Part shown: in pieces, positions 1-12,400 of the stretch
Layout of the letters: every line of letters begins with the position of its first letter
How positions within the stretch are numbered: the stretch's first letter is position 1
NCBI RefSeq assembly: GCF_009870125.1
Contig: NC_046683.1
Coordinates: 3,844,001-3,908,000 of the forward strand
Origin: Drosophila pseudoobscura
Taxonomy: Eukaryota > Arthropoda > Insecta > Diptera > Drosophilidae
Direction of reading: 5' to 3'
DNA length: 64,000 bases
Translations under genes and position numbers: made by a program
Notes under the pieces: model-generated
Told to the model about the DNA's origin: nothing
Database searches by the model: none
The model's input: the letters and a program-made list of their open reading frames with translations, nothing else

Positions 1-1
1 G

Positions 2-118
2 TACTGCAATGGCAACAATCTACACATCGCGTCACCGGAGCTGGGTGTCCTCCACATAGCGGAGTATGCCAGACATGTTCTCAAGAAGGACCGCAACGAC
101 AGCCACGCTGCTAATTGA
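2..118 (+). CDS. 3' end of an unidentified protein-coding gene (partial)
   Basis: The window opens inside a coding exon. From base 2 the frame runs 38 codons to TGA at 116-118, and the peptide ends in HVLKKDRNDSHAAN. Third positions are mostly G/C, as in neighbouring exons, whereas the sequence after the stop is AT-rich. Only the C-terminus is visible, so I do not recognise the family. The gene is convergent with Gip, whose stop codon lies about 270 bases downstream on the other strand. Confidence 0.6.
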   Translation, partial: YCNGNNLHIASPELGVLHIAEYARHVLKKDRNDSHAAN

Positions 119-390
119 TGATGGTCTTTGAGGAAGAGAAGAATTCCCAGAGAATCTTCTTGAGACTGGTTGTTATTGCTTAGTCTACGAGTATCTCTTT
201 TCTATCTAATCTTATCTAATCGTTGTGTATGTTTGTTGTGGGTACTTTCTGTTGTACTATTCCACGCATATGCTGTAGGTCAACTCCATGACCTCTCTTT
301 GACATTCATTCGAGCAACTCAAGATCCTTTAATGTTTTATATGTGTATATGTATAAAAAATGTATTTAAATGCCAGAATACAATTCAAAC

Positions 391-1185
391 TCAAAGGCTA
401 TGACCGAGTTTGGTGACCCAACTGAGGCCCTCGACCGTCGTTGTCCTCGGCTTGTATTCACAGCCAATCCAGCCATCGTAGCCAAATTCCCGCAGCCGCT
501 TGAAAACGTAGTCGTAGTCGAGTTCGCCGGCAGTGTCCGGTTCGTGTCGATGGGGTACCTGGGCAATCTGGAAGTGCCCAATCTGACTCTTGTACTCCTC
601 CAACGTCTTTGTGACATTGCCGTGGATGTGCTGTAGGTGATAGAGGTCGGCGAGCAGCTTGATGTTGTCGGCCCCCACCTCGGTGAGCACGCCCGATGCC
701 GTCACATACGAGTTCATGAAATAGCCAGGCACAGCATACTTGTTAATAGGCTCTATCACGCCGATCATCTGATTCGCCCTGAGGCTATCAGCCGCGATCT
801 TCAGGTTCGATGTGTAGGTCTTTGTGTAGTCGGTCTCCTGGCCCTTGGTAAGCAGGCCAGCAGTCAGGTGGATCTTTTGGCAGTTCACATCCTTGGCAAA
901 GTCGATTGTCGCGTCCAGCTGCTTCTGGAACAGGCCCTCCGCCCCGGGAACGCTCGTCGAGCCAAACCGCAGCTGATCGTTGCTCTTATCGAAGGCCAGA
1001 TTGACCAGGCTGACCACAACGCCGGTCTCCCGGATCGCCGACACAACGTCCCGGGTCTCACCCTCGGGGTAGGGGATCTCCACAGCCCGAAATCCGCTCT
1101 GGTGGGCCAGCCGAATGCGTTCCGCTATAGTGGACGCCTTCTCGGTGAAGAGGAAATTCAAGTTAGCTGCGAACTTCAGTGCCAT
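391..1185 (-). CDS. Gip: Putative hydroxypyruvate isomerase (Gip)
   Basis: Intronless ORF of 264 aa starting at MALKFAANLNF (1185). An in-frame upstream ATG at 1203 would add six residues, but the MALKFA start fits the family better. The protein is a TIM-barrel of the AP-endonuclease-2/hydroxypyruvate isomerase (HYI) family, which interconverts hydroxypyruvate and tartronate semialdehyde. Expected metal-site motifs are present: GVIEPINKY (E145), LADLYHLQ (D180, H183), GHFQIAQVPHRHEP (Q206, H212) and GCEYKP (E243). The length is complete for the family. No targeting peptide is evident, so it is probably cytosolic. The fly orthologue is called Gip (CG2227); I assign the symbol from memory of that sequence type. 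The 5' flank right of 1203 is AT-rich, with no TATA box at the usual spacing. Confidence 0.9.
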   Translation of the reverse strand: MALKFAANLNFLFTEKASTIAERIRLAHQSGFRAVEIPYPEGETRDVVSAIRETGVVVSLVNLAFDKSNDQLRFGSTSVPGAEGLFQKQLDATIDFAKDVNCQKIHLTAGLLTKGQETDYTKTYTSNLKIAADSLRANQMIGVIEPINKYAVPGYFMNSYVTASGVLTEVGADNIKLLADLYHLQHIHGNVTKTLEEYKSQIGHFQIAQVPHRHEPDTAGELDYDYVFKRLREFGYDGWIGCEYKPRTTTVEGLSWVTKLGHSL

Positions 1186-1554
1186 TCTCGGTGAGCGGGT
1201 CATTCACGACTGATTCTTCATATCATTTCACGATTTCATGGAAAAAAAAAATAAAAAGCTTTTTCTACTGTCAATGTCATCTGGTCAGCGTTGCCCATCT
1301 GGCTCTTTTTCTTGAAAGCTCTAGCTTTTTTTTTTAAGTGTAGCTATTTTTTTTATCATTATCTCTTTATTCTAGCTTTTATGAAAATACTTTTATGTAA
1401 GCCAATTCATTAAAAAAATGCTGCCAGAATCTCAGAGTCCATTCAAGCTAGTTTGGAAAATAAAATATGGGTCAAATCGAAAGACCGAATGGTACAAATT
1501 AGGCTAAGGCTAAATACACTCCAATAATAGCAAATTGTGTGGTTTGAATAGTCT

Positions 1555-1835
1555 CTTTTTAGTGTGTGTATATAGAGTCGACATAGAAATGTCTGTCTGT
1601 CCGCAGAATCGTAGAGAATCTAGCAGATTGACGATTGCAGAAGGAACACATGAAAGGGCAGTGGATACGCTACCCCTGGCCACGCGCTTTCTCATTTTCT
1701 CTCTCTCTCTCTCTCGCACACCCACTCTTCATCGTACAGTGTACGCCCTCTGACGGAGCGGAGCCATACAGACTGAGTACCGGGTATAAAGTAGAGCAGC
1801 GGCTCACGACGTTCCCCCTCGTTTTGTATCCTATG
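1555..1835. mobile_element. Probable DINE-1/INE-1-like (Helitron-derived) fragment
   Basis: Contains a short GTCT/GTCC run (tgtctgtctgtccg), then a spacer and the block accgggtataaagtagagca followed by a cgacgttccccctcgtttt-type tail. These resemble the short non-autonomous Helitron-like repeats common in Drosophila. Assignment is by memory of family appearance only; boundaries are approximate. Confidence 0.35.
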
Positions 1836-3820
1836 TGTCCTATTTTGAGAACTGCTGCTCCAAAGAATTCCAATGGTACGATTTTTTTTATTATATAAAC
1901 CCGATTTTATATTACACTATGGTGATATAACATTAATCTTTGCTAAGAGATAGCATGAGAGATCAGAGTCCAGTCAAGTGTCCCGGCTATCAGTCGAGTC
2001 GAATAGCTGGGGCAGCCAACAAGCTCTCCCTGGAGTTAGACAGTCAGCAAAGTGTAATGCCATATGGCCATTATTGTAATATAAAATACGGCTGATTACT
2101 TTGGCCGTTTCTTCTCCTTCCTGTTCCTTTTTTCCTGTTAGCTTATCCGTCAGCTTTCCACTTGGTATCGTGGCCATTATTAGACACAATTAGTGCTTTG
2201 AATAGCAAACTTCCACTGAAAATGACACGCCCATCGTTTAAGTGCAATTTTCAGCTCGCCTCCGTTTTGGAGGCGAGATTAGCGCAGGCATTGTAGTCCT
2301 CTTCGCAATGCTAGAAAGTGCTTTATGAAATTGAACGGCAAAGAAAAGAAGGAATTACAATGTTAAAGCGCCCCAAAGTGGAGTGGAACGGATGTGCATA
2401 TACATATGTATGTATGTGGGTTCATCATGGGTCATTAGAGGGTCCTGTAGAATCGCTTTTAGTGGCTTTGTTGTCGCCTTATCGTGGAAGTAGTCGCTCG
2501 ACCCATGCTTATCCCATTATCCTCCTCTTCATGACGCATTTGGAGAATGTTTCATCCGATGGGTGGGCGTAAGGTTGACGCATTCACGCGGGTCAGGCTT
2601 TAAATTCTCCCCTGGCCTTAAACTGCGTTCTAGGCATTATCACCTGGCTGGAAAATTGCATTCAGTTAAATTGGCCATTAAACTTTCATGGCGGGTCATT
2701 TCCTAAGAATTATTGTGTTTTTCACGAGCTTGCACCGGTTTAAAAAGAATTCCCATTAAAATGTTTTTGGTGGTGTACGCACATATTTCTTCATCGTTTT
2801 GAGGGGACTGCAGTCTAGGTTGAAATTGAAGTTTTTCAGGTCACTCCAAAGTGGACACCTTTCACTTTCAGCAGCTTTACGAGTACCTTAAGTAGTCCTG
2901 TTAGTTAATGGACTAATAGCTGAAGTTATCTACGACTACGACAGCTAAGAAGTCTCTCATGATTGGGGATTCAATGGAGGTGGAGAACTAAATTTGAATC
3001 CAGTGAACACTTAAACGCCGAGATGCTTTTTTCTTAAAAATCTTTAAAGCTGTTGCATTTAATCAAGCTGGAAGTCAGTCGGATTGAGTGCAGTCCTCCA
3101 ATCCAATCAGAAATCCTAGACGACAATCGAATAATCATTAGCTTGAAGAGTTTCTAAATCCCTCTGCAGTGAGAATATGCAAGATGCAATTGCGGTCCAC
3201 CTCATGGGGGTTATTTTAATACTCGACTGCTCAGAAAATATGGAAATAAAAACAACTACTAGACATGTCATTGCCATTCTCGTCCACTGGCATTCGGGCT
3301 GGCCTGGACTGGGCTGGGCTGTGGTTGGTTTGTCTATTTGAATAATCGTAGAGCAAATAAATTGCCCAGAAATCTACCAAAAAACCACAAATAGTCTGGG
3401 AAAAATTCACACAATGTACTCTAAGGGGGAGAGGAGGCGAGGGGGAGGTGGCAGCTATACAAATATGATTACGAGTGCTCCGTACGTCCAATTGTTCTGT
3501 AGAGACGACTCCATTTGGCCGCTGGCCCCTATGTTTCTGCTTAACTCATTTTCCATACACGTACACGTACACGTATGTTCGTTCGTATAAACAAATGCAA
3601 TTAAATTTGTAAAACCCAAAAACGAATGCAAGGAACAACGAACACAGCCTGACACTTGCCACATGCCACAGATGCGTTGTGTCAGTGTCCTGGCTGCTGT
3701 TGGCTTTTACAAATATATAATTGATTGCATTCACCATAGAAATTGGATTTCCATTTCCATTCCCAATCCCAGCCAGCACCCATTTGGTGCCTGCGGCGAA
3801 ATCTCATGCGGATTAGGCAC

Positions 3821-3870
3821 TCCAGTCCGGCAGTACAGTCCGCCAGCACAGTCCGGCAGTCCAGTCCGGT
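3821..3870. repeat. Short GTCCGG minisatellite
   Basis: About five imperfect copies of a 9-11-base unit around cagtccggca lie head to tail. Confidence 0.6.
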
Positions 3871-4215
3871 CGTATGATTCGCGGATATACCAGTGTCCAT
3901 GGGATGTACTGTACAGATCCTTAAAATATCAAATTTGGGAAAATTTAACGCCGGATAATAGTTTTTCTGAAGCGTATTCATAGGGAGTATATGTACATTG
4001 CTTTATCTACGCAAGAATCCCTCATGTTGTTCTAAATCGATATATGTACACTGGAGCACAGCTTATGGAAGAGATATGTAGATGCAGATATAATAGTAGT
4101 TAGTTCAGAAGTTCTGGAAATTCATGGAAGATATTTATCATCAGGGGCTTCTACGCATGGATTGCACTTTTGGCAAGCCCAGGGTTTTTTGTTGGCTACA
4201 GTTAGAGATATTGAT

Positions 4216-4443
4216 ATGGATATCGAGTCCCAGAAGAACAACTATAAGAAGATCGAGCGCCAGGAGCCGGAGCCCAACTTCCATGAAATGAAGTGGTTCG
4301 CCCGAAAAGAAGCTAACAATTTTTGCTATGAAAACTTAACACCTATCAATATCTTATGTATAGAAATGTATATGCAGCAGTGTTTAAAAACCTACGATAC
4401 GCGTCTGAAAATATCGGAAGTCGCAGCAACATTAAAGTCTTAA
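4216..4443 (+). other. Doubtful 75-codon ORF
   Basis: An ATG-started ORF. The first 35 codons (MDIESQKNNYKKIERQEPEP and following) have G/C-rich third positions, unlike the flanks, while the rest is AT-rich and noncoding-like. It could be a gene fragment, a decayed exon or chance. No family recognised. Confidence 0.2.
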
Positions 4444-6600
4444 AAGTTTGGTCTGCATCGCTGTGCAGTGAATCAACACCTCATCGTGGATACTGGGGCA
4501 TGGCTCATTAAATCCAATGTTTTAATCACATCATCAGACACTCACCGAAATGCACTCGAAAGCCACCCACCCGCACATCGCCCACTAGAGGTCACACATG
4601 CACGCACACACATCAGTTAATCACTGAGCTCCAGATGCAATTGCATGGAATGGAACTCTGTGCATTCTCGATGCATTCTGATTTTCCTGTAAAGTTTATT
4701 ATTTAAAAATAATCAACTCCTATTGAGAGGGGATTTGTTCATATCATACCTAAATGCCAAACAGAAATATTATATCTATGTATGCAGCGGGTATCCTATA
4801 GTCAGGTATACCCTACCCTACTCTTAAATGCATTTAAATATTGTGTTTTTGAAATTATTTCGTGCTTGTTTCGATGAAGCTGCCGGCAATTGGCTCGATT
4901 CAATCAGGCATCGGTCATCGGGCGAGTTCCAACATTTATAGAGTGGCATGCACGTATTTTTGTGCGGCAATTTCCTCCGAATCGAATCGAGTCGCATATA
5001 TGTTTGTATGTATTACACGAATTTCCGTCCCGTCACTTTTGGTTACTGGTGTGGACGTCGTTGTGTACTGAAAAGTGCAAAATAAATGAGGCGAAAATAA
5101 CAGAAAACTTGACCCACATTGAAGGAGCCAGAAGAACCGGCACATACGCGAATTTATCCGGGATGTATCGCATCAAAAATGCAGGAAACCTTTGATTTGT
5201 TTTTCCCTTTGAGGGCGGTTCGGGCTGAAAGCATTCAAAAATAATAAGCGAAATGCTATAAATATACATATGCATGTATGTGCTATTCACAAATAAATAA
5301 ATAACCGATTAAATTCGTATAGAAATAAATATTTTCTTCAACCTCACTCCGTGGGGTGCTTTACTTTTTTTTTGCAGTCTATTTGGATTTGAAGTGATTG
5401 TTCCTGCCACTAGCTTTTTGTGTTATTGTTTGTGGTCATTCGTGCAAGTTATAGGTGGTGCTTGGTCGAAATAAATCAGGCGAAAATAAAACACACTTGA
5501 CCCCGCTTTCAAGGGCCCTCACAACCCACTCCTTAATCGACTTTTTCTCCAAGTGTTTCGCAGAAATCCAATCCTTTTGCTTTTGCTTGCTGCTCAATGA
5601 GTTCAATCCGCATAATAAAATTTATACAATTAATAAGAAAAATACATACGAGTATAAAGGATTTTTTTCGCTTTGTAGTGTGCAATTTAATCTTGTATTT
5701 AATAAAAATAAAAATTTAAGAAATTAAATTGTGTCATAGTCTGATTTGAAAAAATACACTATTTTATTACGTGCTTTCCATTAAACATCGTCGTACGGAA
5801 AGAATAACGAATTTCATTTGAATTTCCAGAGAAAATATCCCTGGGCTGGGACTTGATTCGTTGTGGAAGACACACACATTTGAGCATATCCGTTCTGGCA
5901 TTGTGTTTCGGTAGTACGACAAAATGTGAAAAAAATTAAAGTCAAATTTGGAGAAAAAAAATTGTTATATTTTCATAGTAATAAAACAAGCTACGTTATG
6001 TTACCAAAAACAAAATGTTAGAGTAAAAAAATTTCAAAATTCCGCTAATTGGGTGGGATGATCTATATAGCAATTTTTCGTTCTTATAAATGAAATATTG
6101 AGTGCTAATTATCCAGTTTATTAATTGTAAAAACCTTTCCTGTTTTGTTAGCCATCCACGGAGGCAGCTGACGAAAAGGCAATACAAGTTAAAAAAATAT
6201 ACAGTTGGTCGAAATTGGCCAAACATGTTGGGTTTTTTTTAGAATATTCAATATGTAAGAGAGAGACTTTGAGAAAAGACTTTAATTAAGAAACATCTTT
6301 CTTATTGGAGATAATAGTAAAAGGACGACATGACCAAAAAATTCAACTCTTGCTTATTTTTCTAGATTTTCCAAAACAAAGGTAGGTTGTAAAAGTAGTT
6401 AATATTCAAAAAATTAAAATTTGTTTAATTGAATTTTAGTGTTTTTTGTCTTCCCGTATTTATTGAGCGGGTATTTTATCACTTAAGAAAATTTCCTTGA
6501 ACTTCTTGCGGTTCAAAAACAACTCGCAGTGCGAGCAAAGTAGAAAGAGAAATTATCCTCTATTGTTATCCAGCGGCATATTATCCTTGGGGCAGAAACC

Positions 6601-6632
6601 ACGGTACAAAACAACTGGCAGAGGCAGCGACC
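6601..6632 (+). repeat. Upstream degenerate copy of the promoter/5' UTR start
   Basis: A 21-base string beginning acggtacaaaacaactggca is repeated exactly at 6780. The following GGCAGCGAC(C/G)TGTGAAG also matches with one or two changes and an indel. Upstream, cttaagaaaatttcct corresponds to cttaaggaaattccc. This copy has no TATAAAA in the matching place. Confidence 0.6.
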
Positions 6633-6751
6633 TGTGAAGAGAAAATGTCCCTTTCATACGATTGGTTGTATAAGAGACCCACATAAGAGGGATATTTTTT
6701 TTCCTTCAGTATGGGGGGTGAATTTTTCTCTTAAGGAAATTCCCGCCGGAC

Positions 6752-6785
6752 TATAAAAGCGGGCTGCAGCACAAAAACAACGGTA
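6752..6785 (+). promoter_or_regulatory. TATA-type core promoter of the membrane-protein gene
   Basis: TATAAAAG at 6752-6759 within a GC-rich block (ggactataaaagcgggctgc), with transcription expected to begin about 30 bases on, near cacaaaaacaacgg (about 6780). The downstream GC-rich, AUG-poor sequence to about 7046 (aaa|gtatga as possible donor) would be the 5' UTR exon. It would splice to ttgcag|ACAGCTG at 9388. The exon pairing is inferred from distance and strand only. Confidence 0.5.
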
Positions 6786-7349
6786 CAAAACAACTGGCAG
6801 CGGCAGCGGCAGCGACGTGTGAAGCAGCAGCGCAGCGCGGGTGAACGACGTGAAGACGTAAAGTGATATCGTAACGGATATTCCGGCTTTCAAAGCGATC
6901 CATTTGTGTACGTGTCTCGGTACGTGTCTCCGTAACGCTGCTGTGCGCCGGCTGCATCTTCATTGGATTTTCTGTGTGCGTGCGAGTGTGTATTTTTTTG
7001 TGCAGATTTATTTTTCGGTGCCAGATTCCGCAAGACAAGTGCTAAAGTATGATTCACATTTGAATAAGCATCGGGACATGGACACCAACCATCCGACCGA
7101 CCATCCGACCATAAACTCGAAAGTACATTATAATCATATCGCACCAGACATGTGCCCAGAAGGACGTGCTTCCCGCTTGCTCGTATTGTATCCATCCCAG
7201 TCCCCCTTCCCGCGCTGTCGTTCTCCGTTTTTGACGGCGGCTCGTGCCTGTCCATATCCCAGAAACGATTCGTGCTTGCCCATTTAATTGTGCTCCCTGG
7301 CGGCTAGGGTATACGGCGGACAGACCACGGAAAGACGGTGGAAAGAACG

Positions 7350-7387
7350 AGCAGAGCAGAGCAGAGCAGAGCAGAGCAGAGCAGAGC
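7350..7387. repeat. (AGAGC)n microsatellite
   Basis: About seven perfect tandem copies of gagca. Confidence 0.9.
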
Positions 7388-9467
7388 AGTGGTAAAGCAG
7401 TGGAAAAGCAGTGCTGTCCGTGCAAAGGCAGTGGAAGCCAGTGCTACCCATGGCAGGGGATGGGGAAGTACGGGTAGCACTGCAAATAAATGGAAGGGGT
7501 AGTCAGTGTTAGCCTGAGGGAACTGGGGAATATCCATGTGTATCCATGGATGGGGTAACACCCTAACGCTTACTCAGTTTCGATTCAATTCGATTTGCCT
7601 TAATGAAGCCAGTCCACGACATCCCCATACAATAGTTAACATATTTTTATGGCCCGTTGTCGCCAAAGTGTCCCAGTCCACCCGTTCTTGTCCATACATA
7701 CATAGTGTGTATGCTTATGCCCCTCGCCACACCAGTTTCAGTTTCAAGGGCCACTGGAGTTGAGGCTCTTCTGGATTGCTCACTTGATGGTCCAGTGGCC
7801 AGCGACCGGGCACCGGGCATCGCGCTACGGGCACCGGTTCCAATGTTTGTGCTCTTGTGGACCCAACAAGTGTGGATAGGACTGAGCGTGTGGGACGTTT
7901 ATTGTTAGGTCAAGAGCAGCAGAGAGGACTTTTACAGTTACAGAGGGATTGTCCGGGTCCGGAACAGATTTTGGGTTTGCTTACATAATCCAACAGAAAC
8001 AGAAACAGATCCTGGGATTATTCGTACGTGGGTTTCGTAGGCAGGACTTTAAATATTTAATTCTTTAAAAGCATTTAATTAATCCGCAGAGAGAAGCGTG
8101 GAGAGAACTGTGGGGCATTATGGGATAAGCAGCTTGCCAGTTCTTCTTCTTCGGCCTTGAGAAAGAAACTTAAATAATCGTGATACCTGGCAAGTGCTTT
8201 GCAGGTATTGTTTGTGCTCCAACTTATGATGGAAAAAGCAAACCTGCAAACCTAGTCTTTTATTGGGAAAGTGGCTTTAGGGGAGGCCCTACAGAAACCT
8301 TTAAGAGTCAACAATCGACAGCCACTTGTATGAGCTCGTCCTAAGGCCAAACTCAAAGGATCCGAGGCTTATACCTTAAGAACTGGAAAAGCCATAAATC
8401 TGTAATCTGGAATGAGTCCCTTATGAAATCAGCAAAATTCGTAGATATGGAAGCGCTTTATGGCCGTGAACGTATACAAGGATGGGATTTTATTACGTCC
8501 TTGGATAAAACAATAGAAATATTCTGCAATTTTTTGGCAACCAGTTATGTGGAGCATAAATTTCAAGAGATTTTACTAAACTACGAAAATGAGTACCAAT
8601 TTTCGGATTGTTTTTTTTTGTTAATGTGAAGGTCGTAGAATCTGGGGATAGACTAGAAATAGTTAGAGCTAGTTTTAGGGACTTGATGTTGCTACAAGAC
8701 TTGATTACATTGGAATCTATTGAGTTTAGGATTGGCCCCGTTTCGCAGCGAAACGCAAATTTTTGATACGAAGGCATTTCAAGTACAGAAACCACACAGT
8801 TATTTTCCATGCAGCGAGGAACATAAACTGGTGAAACTTTAAAATTCTTGGCACTTGGTTCTGGGCGGGTTTTGGGGAGGATTCTGGTCTTTGTTCTGGA
8901 TAGAACCACAAAAACGTACGCTTTAATCCACGCATCCAGGCAGCCAGACTGCGACCAGTCGCCGGACTGGTACTGGTACTGGTACTGGTACGTTCTCCGT
9001 CCTTGAACAGCTTAACCACTCTTTCGGGTCCTCGGATTACGGCGTAGTGCGACCACAGGAGCCGAGCCGGAGCCCGGACAGCAGCGGCCCCGGCCGCCAG
9101 ATGGAAGCACTTAGGCAAACGCGGATGCTTCATTAGGGTCACGCTTGCAATCAATCGTGGCAGTGGTAGTGGCAGTGGTGGTGGTTGGTTGGTTGGTTGG
9201 TCGGTTGGTGTTGGTATTGGGGCAAACTTTTGCCACAAATTTCCTTTTTTCTCTCACACACAAATACGCGTGCATACACCACACACACACACACATGCAT
9301 GCAGCTGTGGAAAGTGATTCATTAAAGCAATTAGCAGAGAAAAAGCACACAGCACAGTCCTGGCATTCACCAACACTTCTCTTGCAGACAGCTGAAGGGG
9401 GAGGCGGAACCGGAGCCGGAGCCAGTGTCAGTGCCAGCGCCAGCGCCAGCGCCAGTACGACATACAA

Positions 9468-12400
9468 ATGCTCATTGAAATTTACGATTATGCTGCAAAA
9501 TTATTAAACAATATGACCGCAACAGCCGCTGAAACTACGGAAGCAACTCCAGACAGCAGGGGAGCCGGAGCCGGAGCCGGACCCGGAGCCCCCGACATCA
9601 TTAATAACCAATCCGTGGGGAATGATGCGGACGAGTCAGACAGGAGAGCAAAGAAGCCAGAGCCAGAATCAGAATCAGAATCAGAGAGCTCGAATCCCTC
9701 ACGGACCGCAAATCTAACGGCCAAATTGCTGCAGGCCACCACAGGCAATATGAGGAACCTGCTCAACCGAACCCTGTCCACCATGGCCAGCGCCAGCGCC
9801 AATGCCAATCCCGCCCAGCACGTCCCCCTGCCCGCACTCCTGTTGCAGGCGGTCCTCGACGTGGACGTGACCCAGGGCCAGCGCATCGATCAGCCGCCGC
9901 ACCAGCTCCAGCAACTCCCCGAGACGCAGCCGGCCATCGGCCACCAGTCGCTGGCCAACGCCACATCCAATCCCCTGGCGGGCACCGAGCCGGCGGACAT
10001 CTACAGTGCATTTAGCGCCCTTCCCGGCGGCAACATAAGCGGTTTCATCGAGTCCTCCACCACGGCTGCCAGCGCCGTGCTGAGCAGCACGCTGCCCACC
10101 CTCCCCGCCACCAGCAGCATGGCGGCCACCTTCCAGGCCCAGACGGTGGCCACCTTCATAGCGGCCGGCAACAAGAATCGACCAACGACCATCGTTGTCT
10201 ATCCAACGGGTGAGTGCTACTCCGAGGGTACTCTGTCACTGCTGTCACTTTCGAGAGATTTCAAAGGGAAAAGCGTTCATAGCATTAAAGCTGTGACCAC
10301 CTAAAAGTACGGTTATCTTGGGTCCAAATGACTTTAATTTCTACCCAATTTAAAGAACTAAGAAAAAGAAAAACCTACGGGGATACGAAATCTCTAAGTT
10401 CTTTAAAACTTCTTGGGTCTAGTCGCTTTCCATTCAAAGAGAAAAACCTGTCGGTACTGAGTTTCTATATGTACTCTATTGCGTCTCTCTGGAATAGAGC
10501 TCACACTTCTAGTGCTATTCAACACTTGTCTAAAAGTAGTCATTCATTAATCCTTTTATTAGCCTTTCAAAACCCAAACGTAACTTGAGCCAGAAGCCTT
10601 AAAATACCTTATCAAGACCGAGATTCAATTATGGAGGTAGATGGAAATTTAAATGGAATCTGATCCTTCATGGCAAACACAGTTGAATATCCAAGGGGGT
10701 TCGATGTTCAGACTAAAGTCAGACTCCAGTCAACCCCTAGGCCTTCTTCATTCCTGCTTTCATTCCTTTGGAGCTATCCTTTCCTTTCCCTCAGATATTC
10801 GACATATCTACAGGCCTGAAACATATTGTAATTGGAATACATTCTCTTTTGCTAATTGAATTCCATTGTAATTCAAATTATAACCAAAAAAGTGGATAAT
10901 GTTTAAACGAATTCGTCAAAATGTTTTTTTTTGTTTATTTTTTTGGCAGTTGCCATTAAGTTAAATGGATGAACCCCTAATCTAGGACTACCCAAGTCCC
11001 AAAGGTCTTTGGACGCCTCACAGCATTAACTTAATTAGGAACATTTGCAGGATGAATGGGAGTCAGACTCCGGCTCCACCAGCCACCCCATCTCTGGCCG
11101 CCTGTCAATAATCAAATCAGTGCAGTCAGTCATCCATCGAGGTCGCGTGCCAGACTCCGACTCAGACTCAGACTCAGAGCCAAGACCCAGAACCCAGAAC
11201 CCACGACTCACATCCTACGAGCCACAACCCACGACCCAGACCCATACCCATACCCAGACCCAGACCCGAGACTCATCCCAATTAGTTTCCCCGTTGCTGG
11301 AGTTAATTTGCATGAGATGACACCCGAGGCCTCATTATCCGCATCGACTCATGCTCCAGCTCCTACTGGGGTGTCAGCTCTTTTTTTCATATAGTTTCGG
11401 TGGCAGGCCCTAACTTTGACTGGCTTTCAGCCCGCTTAGGCCAATCGAAAAGTTTGCCCACGCCCCAGCTGCCAGACCCAGAGCCAGAGCCAGAGCCAGA
11501 CCCCGCCCCCTTCGGCAATTAGACAAGGCTAAGTCGCAGTAATTGCAAAGAGTTTCACTCGACTGTAGCTGTTGATTGTTTAAGGCAACTGTCGCGAGTA
11601 CGTACATGCAGTAGTCGCCTGGATGGGGGCCTGGGTCTTGGATTGGGAATGAGATTGAAAAAGAGAGTACGCACGGCTGAGGGAGGGCCGTGGCTACAGT
11701 GAGGGAAAACATATCAAGTTGCAGGTTGCAGGTTTCAGGTTGTGCCAGGTCCTAAAACACACACTAAGTGACGCATGAGAGTGAAAAGATTGGGAAGTCG
11801 GAAGTCGAGGACAAGGTCCAACAAAGGGAATGGGGGAGTAAGCTGAATACGTACATGTTCAGAGCTTAATCAGGGGATACATATCCTTGGCTTGAAATGA
11901 TTCTTGCTTTCACTTCTTTTCTCTGCATTTCTTTTTGTTGAGTGTAAGGTCGCAGGAGCCTGCCAGATGGCGCCGATGTCACTGTGCCCGAAGCGGCTCA
12001 CAAATTAGAGGCGTAAAGGTCGCTGAGCTCGGGGGGCGGCACTGTCGTCTTTATTAAGAGTACTGCCACCGCGTGGCACCCTACCCCTACCCCGTGCCCG
12101 TCGCTGTCACCATCCCAAATACAGTACTCTCCCTGACAAGCGACGGCCTACAAGTTGACGACGACATTGTCGACTCCTCTTCAGTCTTATCAGACTCATT
12201 CTCAATCCCATTGCCATTTCCATTCAGAGTCCTCCTCCAACCTACAACCTCCAACCACTCCCAGACGTACATCTTCAGCATCGACATCGACATCGACAGG
12301 GAAGCACTCCCTGCTGAATGGCCTGTGGGTGGGCCTGAAGCCGTCGGCTGGGCGGTGTGTCGTGGAGGCCATGTCATGCCCGACACAAGAAAGAACTTTT

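Larger units (their letters stand above)
1204..6700. other. Intergenic, AT-rich; no confident gene
   Basis: Between Gip and the promoter of the next + strand gene I see no ORF with clear coding character. The stretch holds a probable Helitron-like fragment (about 1555-1835), a GTCCGG-type minisatellite (3821-3870), a short ORF of doubtful status (4216-4443), a diverged 45-bp duplication (5080/5467) and a degenerate copy of the downstream promoter (6601-6632). Confidence 0.5.

Noticed and set aside
637-1194. 185-codon + strand ORF over Gip
   Set aside because: Antisense shadow of the Gip coding sequence.
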